The notes beneath the pieces are model-generated. The model ran no database searches. It was not told the origin of the DNA and saw only the letters and a list, made by a program, of their open reading frames with translations. A DNA stretch of 64,000 bases from Austropuccinia psidii (taxonomy: Eukaryota > Basidiomycota > Pucciniomycetes > Pucciniales > Sphaerophragmiaceae): positions 53,735,569 through 53,799,568 of the forward strand of contig JALGQZ010000007.1 of NCBI GenBank assembly GCA_023105745.1. Direction: 5' to 3'. Positions 32,701-44,169 of the stretch are shown here, piece by piece. The position numbers were made by a program, and so were the translations under genes. Within the stretch, counting starts at the first letter, position 1; each line of letters begins with the position of its first letter.

Positions 32701-35700
32701 TTCATTATGTATGCATAAATTTGATGAGAGGTGGAAATGAAGTTTTTTTCTAATTTGGTCTCTATCCAATTTGAAAGTGGTTATATATTTGTTAATACTT
32801 ATATTATTTTTATAATAGTGATATATTCATGATTTGGAAATTTCACTCTTTTTAGTAATACCCGATGAACTGTAATTGTTTAGTAATGGATATACAATTA
32901 TTTATTGTATGTGGATGTCATGTTGGTTCTCTGTTTGGAGTCACAAGCTGACACCAAGGTGGTAAAACTACCCTTGATTTGAAACAAAACCAACCAAAAC
33001 AGGTTTTATTTCTTTAATGGTCTTGAAGCACATTTGGAAGTGTTTTGAATACTTATGAGTATCACTCTAGTAATGACTGGCCTGATGGGATAATTTCCTA
33101 AAAAAAGAATAAATTGGCTAAACCCAGGTCTCAATGATTCCATACTTGGGTTTTCTGTTTAAAATATGCTTCTAATAATTGGTAAGAGTATATTTTCACT
33201 TTTGGAGGAAACAAATTTGATCCCATGAAAGACTTTTTTCTTTGCCTTATATTTTCTTTAAATTTTGGGATCTTTTTTTAAATTAATAATTGATTTAATA
33301 AAGATTGAACTAATAAATAAAAGATTGAAGCTATAATTTGAAAATCACTTCAAGTCTTTATTTACTACTTCACTATCACCATGGGAAAAAAGATACCCCA
33401 TCCAGAAGGGGTGGAAGGTTAAACCCAGGTTCAACAAGGCCTCCAGCTTGCTTCAAACTGTTCTCTAACTTGATATTACTATTTGCTCATCTTCCAAGAT
33501 GAATTTTGAAATTTGGGAAATACTTAATTGAAATAAATTGAATTTTGTAGCTTTTTGAATCCCTAAAGTATCCTTTCTTCAACAAGATTCTTTGAAACAC
33601 AAACTCGCAATTTTCAAATAAATATGAAATCAATAACTATAAAATTTATTTTTATATTTTTCTCAAGATCAAACTATCCGTTCATCTCATCTTCTATCAC
33701 ATATATCCCTTGATGTATTTTATCTCTCAAAATTCTCTATTTTATTATTAGAGTTTAACATTTTTAACTTTCAATTTTTTTTTGGATCAGTGTCTTTTGC
33801 CTTGTCTAATAAGTTATCATAGGGTTCTCCCACTAAAAAAACAAAATATGAATATTTCAGTATCACTTAATTCTGAAATAATATTTGACCTTGATTCAAG
33901 TAAATTTAAAATAAATTAAATTTTATAGCTTCCTCTTTTGACAATTTGAAAAATGCATCTCAATTCCTTGGTGAAATTCAAATTCAAAATAAATTTTGTA
34001 TGAAAAAATATCTTCTGATTATAATATTCTATTCCTCTGGTGTCTGAAATTTAAATTTTTCTTTGAAATTTGAGAGGAAATTTTATGCTATTTCTTTTGA
34101 AATTTAAAGATTTAGTTACTTTCATACCTTTTCCACATGATAGAAACAAACTGAGAGCTCTTAATGCTTGAAAATCATCTCCTACAATTTAAAAAAGAAT
34201 TAAATATACCAAGAAGTCTCAATATAAACTACTTGATATGAATTTAATCTGAAATCAGATTTCCTTAATAATTATTTTTTTTTGAGAAAATGATTAATTA
34301 CATAATATTTTTTGGGAAAAACAGAATTAAATCACTCTTTTCAAGATTTTATTTTATATTCCAGAGAAAAATTAGAAAGGAATTAAGAAAACTTCTGAAT
34401 TGAAACAGGGTTAAATTTTTGTTCCTTCATCAAAATGGGAATTTTAAAAAGTAATTTCCATTTTTTATACTTCATTAATTTTTTATGAATAATAATCTTT
34501 TTTGGAATGTGAATTTATACTAAGGTTCACATGATATTGAATATCAGGAATTAATTATGGAGGCTTTGATAAGTCAAAAATAGTAATTAATGGTAGTCAT
34601 TATTTTAATGAAAATTTCCTTGCATTATCTGAATAGAAAGTTATCTCATCATTATTCTTAAAAAGAGAATCATTCAAGTTAAGAAAATTTTGAAAATTAA
34701 TCCCAAAGAAATTTCTCTTGAGTTCCATTTTTTTGTTAACTATAGCTTAATTATCATTGTTATATCTCATTAATTTGAGTTATAATTTTCAATTTATGAG
34801 GAATATTTATCAAGGAACAAACTTTCTTTCCCAACATATATGTCATTGTATATGGATATTATAGCTTATGATAAAGAAAAAAATGGACACTCTTGGAAGA
34901 TTCAATCCACCATGCTATCAATATAATCAATTATATTAATTCTCAGCACCTTATCATGAGCCTTAAAATAATCTCTAGACACAAATACCTCATTTTTGTA
35001 TACAAATAATATATTGGATCTTAAATATGCCCCTCTGATAAATCAATCTTTAATTAGAATCCATTCTTGACCCTCATTGTAAAAAGAACTCTCACATGGC
35101 TATTTTATGTATATAATAAATCAAAATTGAAGGTAAAAATTCCTTTAGAAAACTCATTTAATTAATTGATCCAAAATATATGTGGCATCATATGTGCTCC
35201 CCAAACCTGAAATATCTAAAATAATATCCTTCCAATAATTCTTTTCTCTTATCTTTTAAAGAACTGCTACCCTTCACATGTGAATTATATTTCAAAAGCT
35301 ATAAATATTTGTATTCCTTGTAAGTTGAAAATTGAATCATATATTGAAAAAGGCTGATTTAAATATTCATATAATTGAATAGAATAAGATTTCTCTAGAT
35401 AAGATACTATATAAACTAGAAACTTCTCAAAACGTTAATTGGAATAAAATATTAAAATTAGGTAGGTCATATGGTGTTTTGATTTATTCCTTCAAAATAG
35501 GTATTTTATTCAAAATTTTCAAATTAAATTTCTATATAAATTTACCCATTTGTTAGCAGTAGAATATGGTATCAAAATTTGATTCAAAATTTCAAAAGAA
35601 AATATAAATTGAGCCCATATTTATCTAAGAAATATGAATTCCATTCCTAAAGGTTATTCTTTCCCTTATTGAATAATTATTGTTATTAATGCTTTCAGAA

Positions 35701-36779
35701 ATGGACCCATTGAAGTTGAAAAGGTGGCTTTTCACCTTTTACAATAATCTTAACTACAATTATCCTTTGATAAATTCAAGATGCTGATTTTATCTTGAAA
35801 GGAATTTTTTTATTTAAAGCTTGCTTTAAGTAAAGAGAAAAAATGGTAAAAATACCTAAACATTAATTATTCTTTTTAATGGAGAAGAAGGATTTTCAAA
35901 GTCTTTGAATAGGTTTTCACAATTCTTTTTGGTCCCCATTCTCAAAAAAAAGTATGACGATATAATCATTATGCTTACTAGCCCAAAAAATTTGGATAAA
36001 ATGCCTTTACAGTATGTTTATATTGGACGACTTGTTAAAATTTTGGAAAGGAAAATTTCCATAAATGAATTTATGGAATAGCTAGTAATAAGAAAAAAAG
36101 AAATAGCTTATATGGATAAGAACACTTAGAATGGAGGACTCAGCTATATGAGTAAGTAGGAGTCAGAACTTACTTTTTTAAGTCATCAGAATGTGTTAAA
36201 TATGAAACTGAGTGGTGTAAAGTTCTTTTACTTTTGAAAAACCAGATGAATTAAGAAATGATTGTTTGAAAAAAAAACTTTGGAAATTTTTATGGGTGTT
36301 TTAGGTTTATTTTGGGATTTTGGTGAAACTTATGTTCAGCATGATTTAAATTGTGCTTTAATGTTTTTGCAAACAACCAAAGCTCACTAGGTTGGACCGT
36401 TTTTTGAGTCAAGTCAGAAACAGAGTCAAAATGGAAAGATTAAATAATTAATTATTCTTATACACTCCTTAATTATTAAATGACTGTGATAATCATGGGT
36501 GCTATAAATCTAATTGAATTACATATAACATTGATTGAATCTTTTCAAATGAATATCCTCATATGATCATCAATTTCTGTGTTAAATAGGAATTAATATG
36601 GTGTTCCAGCTTTTTGCAAGATCTCTTAATGCTGTTAAAAATGAAAACCAAATTTTGGATCAATTTTTAACTTTGATATATACTTTGATTTACTGGGATT
36701 TATTAAGATAAGAAATATGGGTCTTTATAAATTTACCAATAACTACACCAATATTCTTGTTTACCCTTCTGTGTAATTT
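32701..36779. other. AT-rich DNA, no gene seen
   Basis: Only short random open frames. A hairpin-like repeat copy lies at 33391-33435. Nothing else is recognisable. Confidence 0.5.
33391..33435 (+). repeat. Dispersed hairpin-like repeat, copy 2
   Basis: TACCCC and AAGGGGTGG form a hairpin, followed by CAGGTTCAAC. Related to 4196-4240 (minus) and 38161-38203 (minus). Confidence 0.35.
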
Positions 36780-37575
36780 TTGGCCAGTCTGGTATTTATG
36801 TCATATTTTTTTTTTGTTTTCTTTCCTTTTCTTTCAAATTTTGTGAAATATTTTTCATATTTTATAAATAGTATTCCAATCATAGTGATTTTGTTCTCAT
36901 TTGGCATGTTTTTTCTTGTTTTTTTTAATCACCCTATTTTATTATATTTTGACTGTTTCCTTTCTCATTTTTTATTTCTATTTTGTGTTTCTTTCTTTGG
37001 GTTTTTGGTTATTCCTTAATTATTCTTTTCATCTAATTTTTCATTAGTTTTACTTAGCATTTTCTTAATTATTGGAATAATCATGTATAATTCTTCAATT
37101 GATTCTTTTTTTTACTTTTTTGTAATTCTCTTACAAATTATTTGTTTTTGTTTGAGTTTCTACTAACTCTTTTTAAATTTTTCAGTTTTTTTAATTATTT
37201 TATTTTATATTAACAAGTTTTTTCGATTTTTACTGTTATCTTTTTATTTTTTTTGAATTTTGAATTGAAATTATTCTCTGTTGGGGTGTGTGTGTGAAAA
37301 CTCTGGAATGAGTTCACTACACTGATTCCAGAGTAACTACACATACACATCCAAGAACAGAAAAAAAACTCAAATTAAAGAAGAAAATTGAAATAAGGGT
37401 CAGATTGCCTTATTCAAAGAATTAGGTGAATAAGATGCAAGGAAATTTAAATTGACAAGAAATCTCAAAATTAACATATTTAATTTAATGTAAAAAGATC
37501 ATAAATAATTGAAAATATCTTCAAAAAAGAAAAAAATCCTTTAAAATAAATAACTTGAATAAGCAAGATAATAGT
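36780..37575. mobile_element. Foldback element with T-rich left and A-rich right arms
   Basis: A hairpin at about 37281-37353 has arms GGGGTGTGTGTGT...ACTCTGGAAT and ATTCCAGAGT...ACACATACACATCC around a loop of about 15 bases. Its left flank for about 500 bp is almost pure T/C with T runs, and its right flank for about 200 bp is A-rich. This matches the layout around 270-415, and both hairpins have GGGGTGTG-type termini. The T-rich arm gives a spurious Phe-rich open frame (36780-37019) that I do not regard as a gene. Confidence 0.5.
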
Positions 37576-38207
37576 TCATATATGCAGAAAAAAGGGAACC
37601 AATTCTAAATTACATGAATTCACAACAAAATTTCAACTGCCAAAAGATTATGGAAACAACTCTTCACAAATAAATATTTCATATAAATGAGTAATAAAGA
37701 AAATATTTAAACCTCTTGATACTCCATTTCAAGGGTATGTAAGTTATTTCATAACACAAAAAGAGAAAAATAGATGGTTAATGATTCAGCTAGAGGATTT
37801 GTTGTCTTTATACACTGTTGTTTTGCCCTGAAATGATTTCCAAGTGGAATGATTTTTAGTGCTGGTAAAAAATGAGGTGGGTCAATTATTTCAAAGTGAA
37901 ATTACAATGGAATCCCTGTGAAATTGCCTCACAGGTTTTTGTGAAGGAGCTTTATTGTGGATTATAAATCAATTTCATTAAATAATTTTTTCATTAGTAA
38001 ATATTGTATATGTAATGTATAAGTAAAAAAATATAAATAATGGGAAAACCATAATCTTCTGTTTCACCTGAGTAAAATTTTGAATGACAAAATATGTGGC
38101 TGAAAGTATCTTTGAAAATGTTTCAAGTTCAGAAACAATTCTGAGACTTGGTTTGAAAGAAGGTTGGACCTGGAACTGCTAACCCACCATCAGGGATAAC
38201 CTCTATT
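37576..38207. other. AT-rich DNA up to the Gypsy-2 target site
   Basis: No gene seen. A hairpin-like repeat copy at 38161-38203 lies just left of the element; the target-site duplication ATCAT is at 38208-38212. Confidence 0.5.
38161..38203 (-). repeat. Dispersed hairpin-like repeat, copy 3
   Basis: On the minus strand TATCCCTGATGGTGGGTTAG is followed by CAGGTCCAACC. It parallels 4196-4240 in order and spacing. Gypsy-2 inserted within about 10 bp of it. Confidence 0.35.
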
Positions 38208-38212
38208 ATCAT

Positions 38213-40182
38213 TGTGAACCTTTGAGATATGACCACATACCCAAAAAGGTCACAAGAAACATTTAAAATAATTATACATTAAAAATAAGTACCTTAAAGC
38301 TACAAAAATGCCATAAATTGACATAAAGCTTGGTTTAACTTAAACACCAACAAATAAACATGTGAAAAAAATTATACCATTGGACTCCCCATGGTAAAAT
38401 ACACATATACCATTTTTATGGCATATCTGTAAAGTCAATATTTAATAAGTTATAAGTAATAATACCTTATAAAAAACACAAATCCTTGATTATTTCACAA
38501 GCCAATGAAACAACATGTGAAATAAATAGTACCATTGGCTTCTCCATAAAAATACACATATAAAACAATTAATAAGCTAAACTCCAAAGTCAACACTTAA
38601 GGAGTTAAGCTGAATATATGCAATTTTTTGGTCAACACATATATTCAAGGATTTTAGCTAATATCTTTTGAAATATGCATGATAGAGTGATGAACCAAAA
38701 ATAAAGTCATCACGTAATTACTGTAGGAATACAGATATGAAGTTTATTTCAAAAGTTATAAACAAGGTTAAAACCTGTAAGAGATTATTGATTAAAATCA
38801 ATATAGCTGTTGACCACTTTGTTGTGAAAGTGGTCCAAACTTAAAAGAAAAGTAGAAAGTTGGATTCTACTAGTTCATTCGTGAATAATGACATATTTTT
38901 TACTATAATATTCAAGGTATAACCCCTTGAAATCATGGTTTGAAGTTTAAAATATTAAATTTCAACAGAAAAGATGATTTACAAGAAAAATCATCAAAAA
39001 TAGAGTTTTAATGATGTAATGAAATGATCTTGGAAGAATAATAAAGTTATTCCAAGCTATTAGAATTCACTCTCTAAATTTCTGTAGCGTGTAAAGCTTA
39101 AAAGGTATTAAAGATCAAAGTTGCAGCGTAATTTGATCATTTATGATCACTCACTGTAACCTTAAATTAAGTTTAACAGTCATATGAGTGATAGAGTTGG
39201 TGAATGCTGTTAGTTTATGATTAAGAATAATAAAATCCACATATTTTGGGGTTCTGCCAAGCCTTGACGTCATCAAACCTATTGTTTTAGTGATAACTCT
39301 TAATTATGGCGTAATAATGAGGTAAGATGGTTTGATCATGATGTAATCATCACAAAACCTTAAACTATTGATCAATTCCAGTGGATATGATCAGTGCACA
39401 TCTACAAGAAGCCTGTTGGACTCTAAGAGGGAGGTATTTACTATAAATAGAGCTCTTTTTACTCTGTTTTCCCCTCAGACGCTTACAAAAAATTAAATCA
39501 TTGAATAAAAAGGTAATTTCTTTATTCTTTATAAATAAAACTTTTATATTATTAAAGATCAAAGATACTCTCATAATAATCTTCATCTTTGACGTGATTA
39601 TTACAATTATTTAATTGTTTTATTTAAATTTCTCTCAAAAACCTCAATTCCACATAAAATCAAGAAAATTTGTAATTTCTCTTAAAATTTATTGTAACTA
39701 CAATTTAAATAAGTTTTATTTACATTTCTAGGAATAAATTTACTCAAAATTATTATATTAAGTATTAAAAGTAGGTTATTTCTCTTATTATAATAATTCT
39801 TCTCTATTATTACTTTTTAATAATTCTATAATTGATATAAATAGTATTTATATTAATTTATAACTTTAATATTGGTGATATTATTGTTATTAATTGTTTT
39901 TTATTAATAGAAAACAATTTTTTACACCTTTATTATTTGTTGGTAACAATAATAAAGTGCTTTTTAATATATTAATTATCTTATATTAATATATTTATTT
40001 TATATATATTATTTCTTATAATATAAATTATATTATTATATTTATTTCGTAATATAATTAGTTTACGCCATAATTATAATAATTATATTTTTATCTTATT
40101 TGATTTATTTATGAGGACATTCATAGTACAATAAGTGTAATATTAGTAATTTTTACTTATTGTTTCATAGTCAAACCTTACA
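38213..40182 (+). repeat. Gypsy-2 5' LTR
   Basis: Starts TGTGAACCTTTGAGATATG and ends CATAGTCAAACCTTACA. A related solo copy lies inverted at 52147-54103. Confidence 0.95.
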
Positions 40183-40200
40183 TTTGGGGGCCTGGCCGTG
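40183..40200 (+). promoter_or_regulatory. Gypsy-2 primer-binding site
   Basis: Same 16 bases (TGGGGGCCTGGCCGTG) and the same two-base gap after the LTR as in Gypsy-1, although the two LTRs are largely unlike each other. This supports it as a conserved primer site. Confidence 0.75.
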
Positions 40201-40675
40201 ATATTTACTCTAAAAGACCTTTAAAAAGATTCTAATTGGGTTTATTCAATAATAAATTGTAATTATAATCATAAGATTATATAATAATTTTATATTTATT
40301 GATTTTAAAAGCTATTGAGGCATTTGGAAAGCAATTGTACTGTCTTACACATGGTTTTTCACATCCTTAGACTTGCAAAAACTTTCTTTGAGTGACTCTA
40401 GTGATTAAAAAAGGTATTTCATAAATTAAAAATAATTTTATATTATAAATTAATTTTATAAAAGAATCATATTCATTTCTATTTTATTCTTTAAAAATAA
40501 AAACATAAAAATATTAAAAACCAATAAAAAAGTTATCTTATTAATTTTAATTTCATTTTTTAATTATTTTCACTTTTTGAAAAGATATAAAAGCAATTTT
40601 TACGTGGAAAATTGCCATATCTTACCAAAAATAACACTTTCATATAAAAAAATTATATTTATTTGTATTTTTTAG

Positions 40676-41594
40676 TGTTTGAAGACAATCCAACAGAGGA
40701 CAACCAAACCACTGTTGAAAGATTGGTGGAAGAAACTTGCCAAAGTTCTCCAACACCAATAATCACTAAGAAAAAGAAAGCCAAGAAATTGGACTTTCCA
40801 GGACCCACTATTCAGGACTCTGAAGGTGAGTACCTCATTTATAAATTGCCATAAGAAGAATTCCTGTTCTGAAATCTTCTTATTTCTTATTTTTCTTGAA
40901 ATATGACTACCAGAAGAGGCTCCCAATACTCCATCCAATCAGATGGAGCTGGACTCAGGTAGAATTGATTCCTCAAAAGGGAAAAGGAAGGGCAATATCC
41001 CCAGTGGAACAGAATCCAAAGAAGGAAGTGCGTTATCCCAAAGGCAAGTCCCAGAAATGCCCATGATATCTGAAACAGAATTAGAACTAAGTATGAGTGA
41101 ATCAAACAGGTACAAATCACATTCAGAGGGCTCACATAGACATTTAAATGAGCCAGTGCAAACAGTACTACACGGTGTACAAGGACAAAGATTGGGAAAT
41201 GTTGCCCCAAATACACCAAGGAGTGATGAACTCCTGGCACATCCTGAAAAAGTTCCTCAAAGAGGAGGAAATAGTGAGATACTCCAATGGATGGAATTCA
41301 CTATCATCCAAACCTCAAATCAAAAAGATCAAGGAGTACCATGCCAAAAAGAAGGAGGCAACCAAGGAAGAAGCCCCAGTAGCTTCTACCAGAAAGCCCC
41401 AAGCCAACCCACTTCCCAAAGAAGGGAAGAAGAACAAGAAAAAGAATTGGAGAAAACCATATTCCCCAACCTACAGGATCCCCAAAATCCAAAAAGATGC
41501 CATGGACAATGTATTCAACATGGCCAGAACTTTGATGGAATTCAAAGACAAAGAGGCGCAAAGAATGAGACAACCCCATTTCCCAAAGAAATAA
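40676..41594 (+). pseudogene. Gypsy-2 ORF0, overlapping Gag-Pol, with a stop codon
   Basis: The counterpart of the Gypsy-1 ORF0. The first exon begins after a TTTTTTAG acceptor and ends at a GTGAGT donor (40826). The next acceptor is CTACCAG (40913), giving a 88-bp intron. The distal block 41148-41594 is open and ends with [20 protein letters not shown]...FPKK and stop, closely matching Gypsy-1. Immediately before it, TAA at 41145-41147 replaces the TAT (Tyr) of Gypsy-1. The frame between exon 2 and this block is also displaced by one base, either through a second intron that I cannot place or through an indel. Confidence 0.6.
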
Positions 41595-44155
41595 CCTTGT
41601 CTCCTGATGTTGTAAATACTTTAACAGAGCTTAAAAATAGTATTTTACCTCTTAAAGACATTAAAAATAGTTTATTATCTTTCCAAGAAATAAATAATAG
41701 CTTATCATCTTTAACAAAACTTGTTGTACAAAATAAAAAAGAAATTGATAACATAAAATTCATGATTGAAAATAATAAACCAAAAGTATTAATTAATAAT
41801 ACTCAGAAATCAATACAAGGACAACAAGAGTTGTACAAATACATAAGTGATATCAAAGAAAAAACTTTGACAATCAATTATGATGTGAGTATTGATAATC
41901 TTACAGAGAAATTAAACAAATTCAGCATTTCTGTAGAAAAATTTGAAGAAAAGACTTCATCACACCAAAAATTACTTTTGGACCATGTGGAAAAGAGTGA
42001 TGAAGCAAGAATGAATCTGAAAGATGCCATTCAAAGTGAAATAAGGCTTATTACTGAAAAAATGGATAAAATTAATGAGGCTAACTCAAATATGCAAAAG
42101 TTATTAACACCATTTTCTCACATAAGAAGCCCTGTTAAACCAAAGGAGGAATTAACAAATTCATTCATAACAGACTTGAGTCACCAAGACAATAACCAAG
42201 TGTTAATGAAGGAAGCACCTCAATTAAAAGAATGGCCAACATTCACAGGAGAAGGTGAATCTGACCACATGTCATTTATCAAAACAATTGACATGCTACA
42301 AGAAGATTATGCCATACCAGATGAATTAATCACTGCAAGATTACATTCATTATTTGAAAAATCTGCAAAAAGATGGTATTATGGCATAAGGCAAACAAAT
42401 GGAAAAAATACCTGGTCTTGGTGGAAACAAGAAATAATCACCAAGTGGGCTAATGATGCCTGGAGGTACAAGATAGAAAATGCATTTGAAAATTCTTTCT
42501 TTGACCCAGACAAAGACAAACCTTTAACTTGGTTCTTAAAACAAGTTGAAAGACTCAATGAATTGTACCCAGAAATGTCACAGAAAATGGTGCACATGAA
42601 AAAACTTAAAAAATGTGGAGGAGAGCTAGAACATGCCCTAAGAAGCAGGTGTATAGAACCATGCTCCACAGAAGAGTATATCAATGCGCTAGAAGACATA
42701 GTGACAAGAACAAAAATTGGAAGAACTTGGAAGAAATTGGACATTAAAAGTCCAAATAAATCATTTATCAAAAAAGATAAATCAAAAGAATCTTTCAAGC
42801 CCAATACATCCAACAATAATGAGAAAAGAAAATTCCATAATTGTGGAGGTATTGGACATTTAGCCAATAATTGCCTCAAAAAGGCAAAGATTGATGAAAT
42901 TGTGGAAACAGAAAACCACAATGACAAAGAGGAGGAATCTGACTCTGAAAAAGACACAAAAGTGTCAGAAAGTTCTGAAAGTGATAAAATTAATATAATT
43001 AATGCACAAATTAATAATATTGATATAATTTATGAAGTACTGGATGTTAACTCAAACTTACCACAAGTTGGGACATCTGACACAAACCTGACAAATATAC
43101 AAGATGCCAAAATGTACAGAACCAAACCTGCAAAAGGAATGGGATATACAGCTGGAAAATCAAGTATAAGTATGGTTATGGTTGATAAACAAGAAGGAAA
43201 AGTGAACTTAGATACAGGAGCATATTTCACCTGTGTTGGTAAAAGTTATTTAAAAACCATTGTCCCAGACTGGCAAGAAAAACTTATGCCAATACAAGGT
43301 GTCAAATTTAGTAGTGCAAGTGAGAGCATGAATCCCCTTGGAATAATTGATTTAACACTAATTTTTCCTCACCCTTCACAATGTGTCAGAATTAAAGTAG
43401 AGTTTGTAGTAATGGACAACTGTCCTAGTAATCACTTCATACTTGGAAATGAATAATTATCAATTTATGGTATAGATATCTCTAACCAAAAAGACAGATA
43501 TTTTACCATAGGAGATAACAAAAGACAAAAATTTGGCTTCTTAAATATCAAAAAACAACTCACAGTTATTCAGAATGAGGAGAAAAGTCCAGAAAAGGAC
43601 CTTTTTATATCTGAACAACTCAAAGAGGCAGAATTCAATCAAGAATTAACAGAAAAAATGAAAGAAAAATTGATTGACCTCTTATTTAAGTACAAAAATG
43701 CCTTTTCAACTGACAAGGAGCCACTAGGTGCCATAATTGGGCATGAGGTGGATATAATTCTTACTGTGGAAAAGCTTTACCCACCTTTACTAAGGAGACC
43801 AGCTTACTCAGCTAGTCCAAGGGCTAGAGAAGCCTTGGAGGTACACATTAAAGAATTAATGGACCTTGGAGTATTAAGAAAGGTAGGACATAATGAACAG
43901 GTAGAGGTCACTACACCTGTCATTATAACTTGGCATAATGGAAAATCAAGTATGGTAGGAGACTTCAGAGCCCTGAATACCTATACCGTTCCAGACAGAT
44001 ACCCAATACCCAGAATCCATGAGACATTGACACAATTGTCACAAGCTAAGTTCATTACAGCCATGGATGCCTTAAAGGGTTTTCATCAAAATGTCTTAAC
44101 AGACAATGCCAAGAAACTACTAAGGATAATAGTCCACTGTGGGATTTTTGAATAA
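40903..44155 (+). pseudogene. Gypsy-2 Gag-Pol, 5' part, with stops and RT deletion
   Basis: The frame 40943-43456 covers an N-terminal region, a coiled-coil-like stretch, gag (WPTFTGEGESDH...WWKQEIITKW near 42230-42500), a zinc knuckle reading FHNCGGIGHLANNC (first Cys is Phe) near 42835, and a protease with LDTGAY near 43208. TAA at 43454-43456 interrupts it where Gypsy-1 has Tyr (NDYL). The same frame resumes (43658-44155) with the start of RT and is stopped by TAA at 44153-44155, again a Tyr position (YEYL). Just after GIK, about 120 bases are missing compared with Gypsy-1, including the whole YIDD catalytic block, and the frame shifts. The ATG at 40903 (MTTRRGSQYS) parallels the Gypsy-1 start and lies ten bases before a predicted splice acceptor. 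Confidence 0.9.
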
Positions 44156-44169
44156 TTAAGAATGCCATT

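Noticed and set aside
43454..44155. Use of an alternative genetic code with TAA as tyrosine
   Set aside because: Tyr is read from TAT and TAC throughout, Gypsy-1 and ORF0 end at TAA as stop, and the element is otherwise decayed. It is kept only as a pattern to check across copies.
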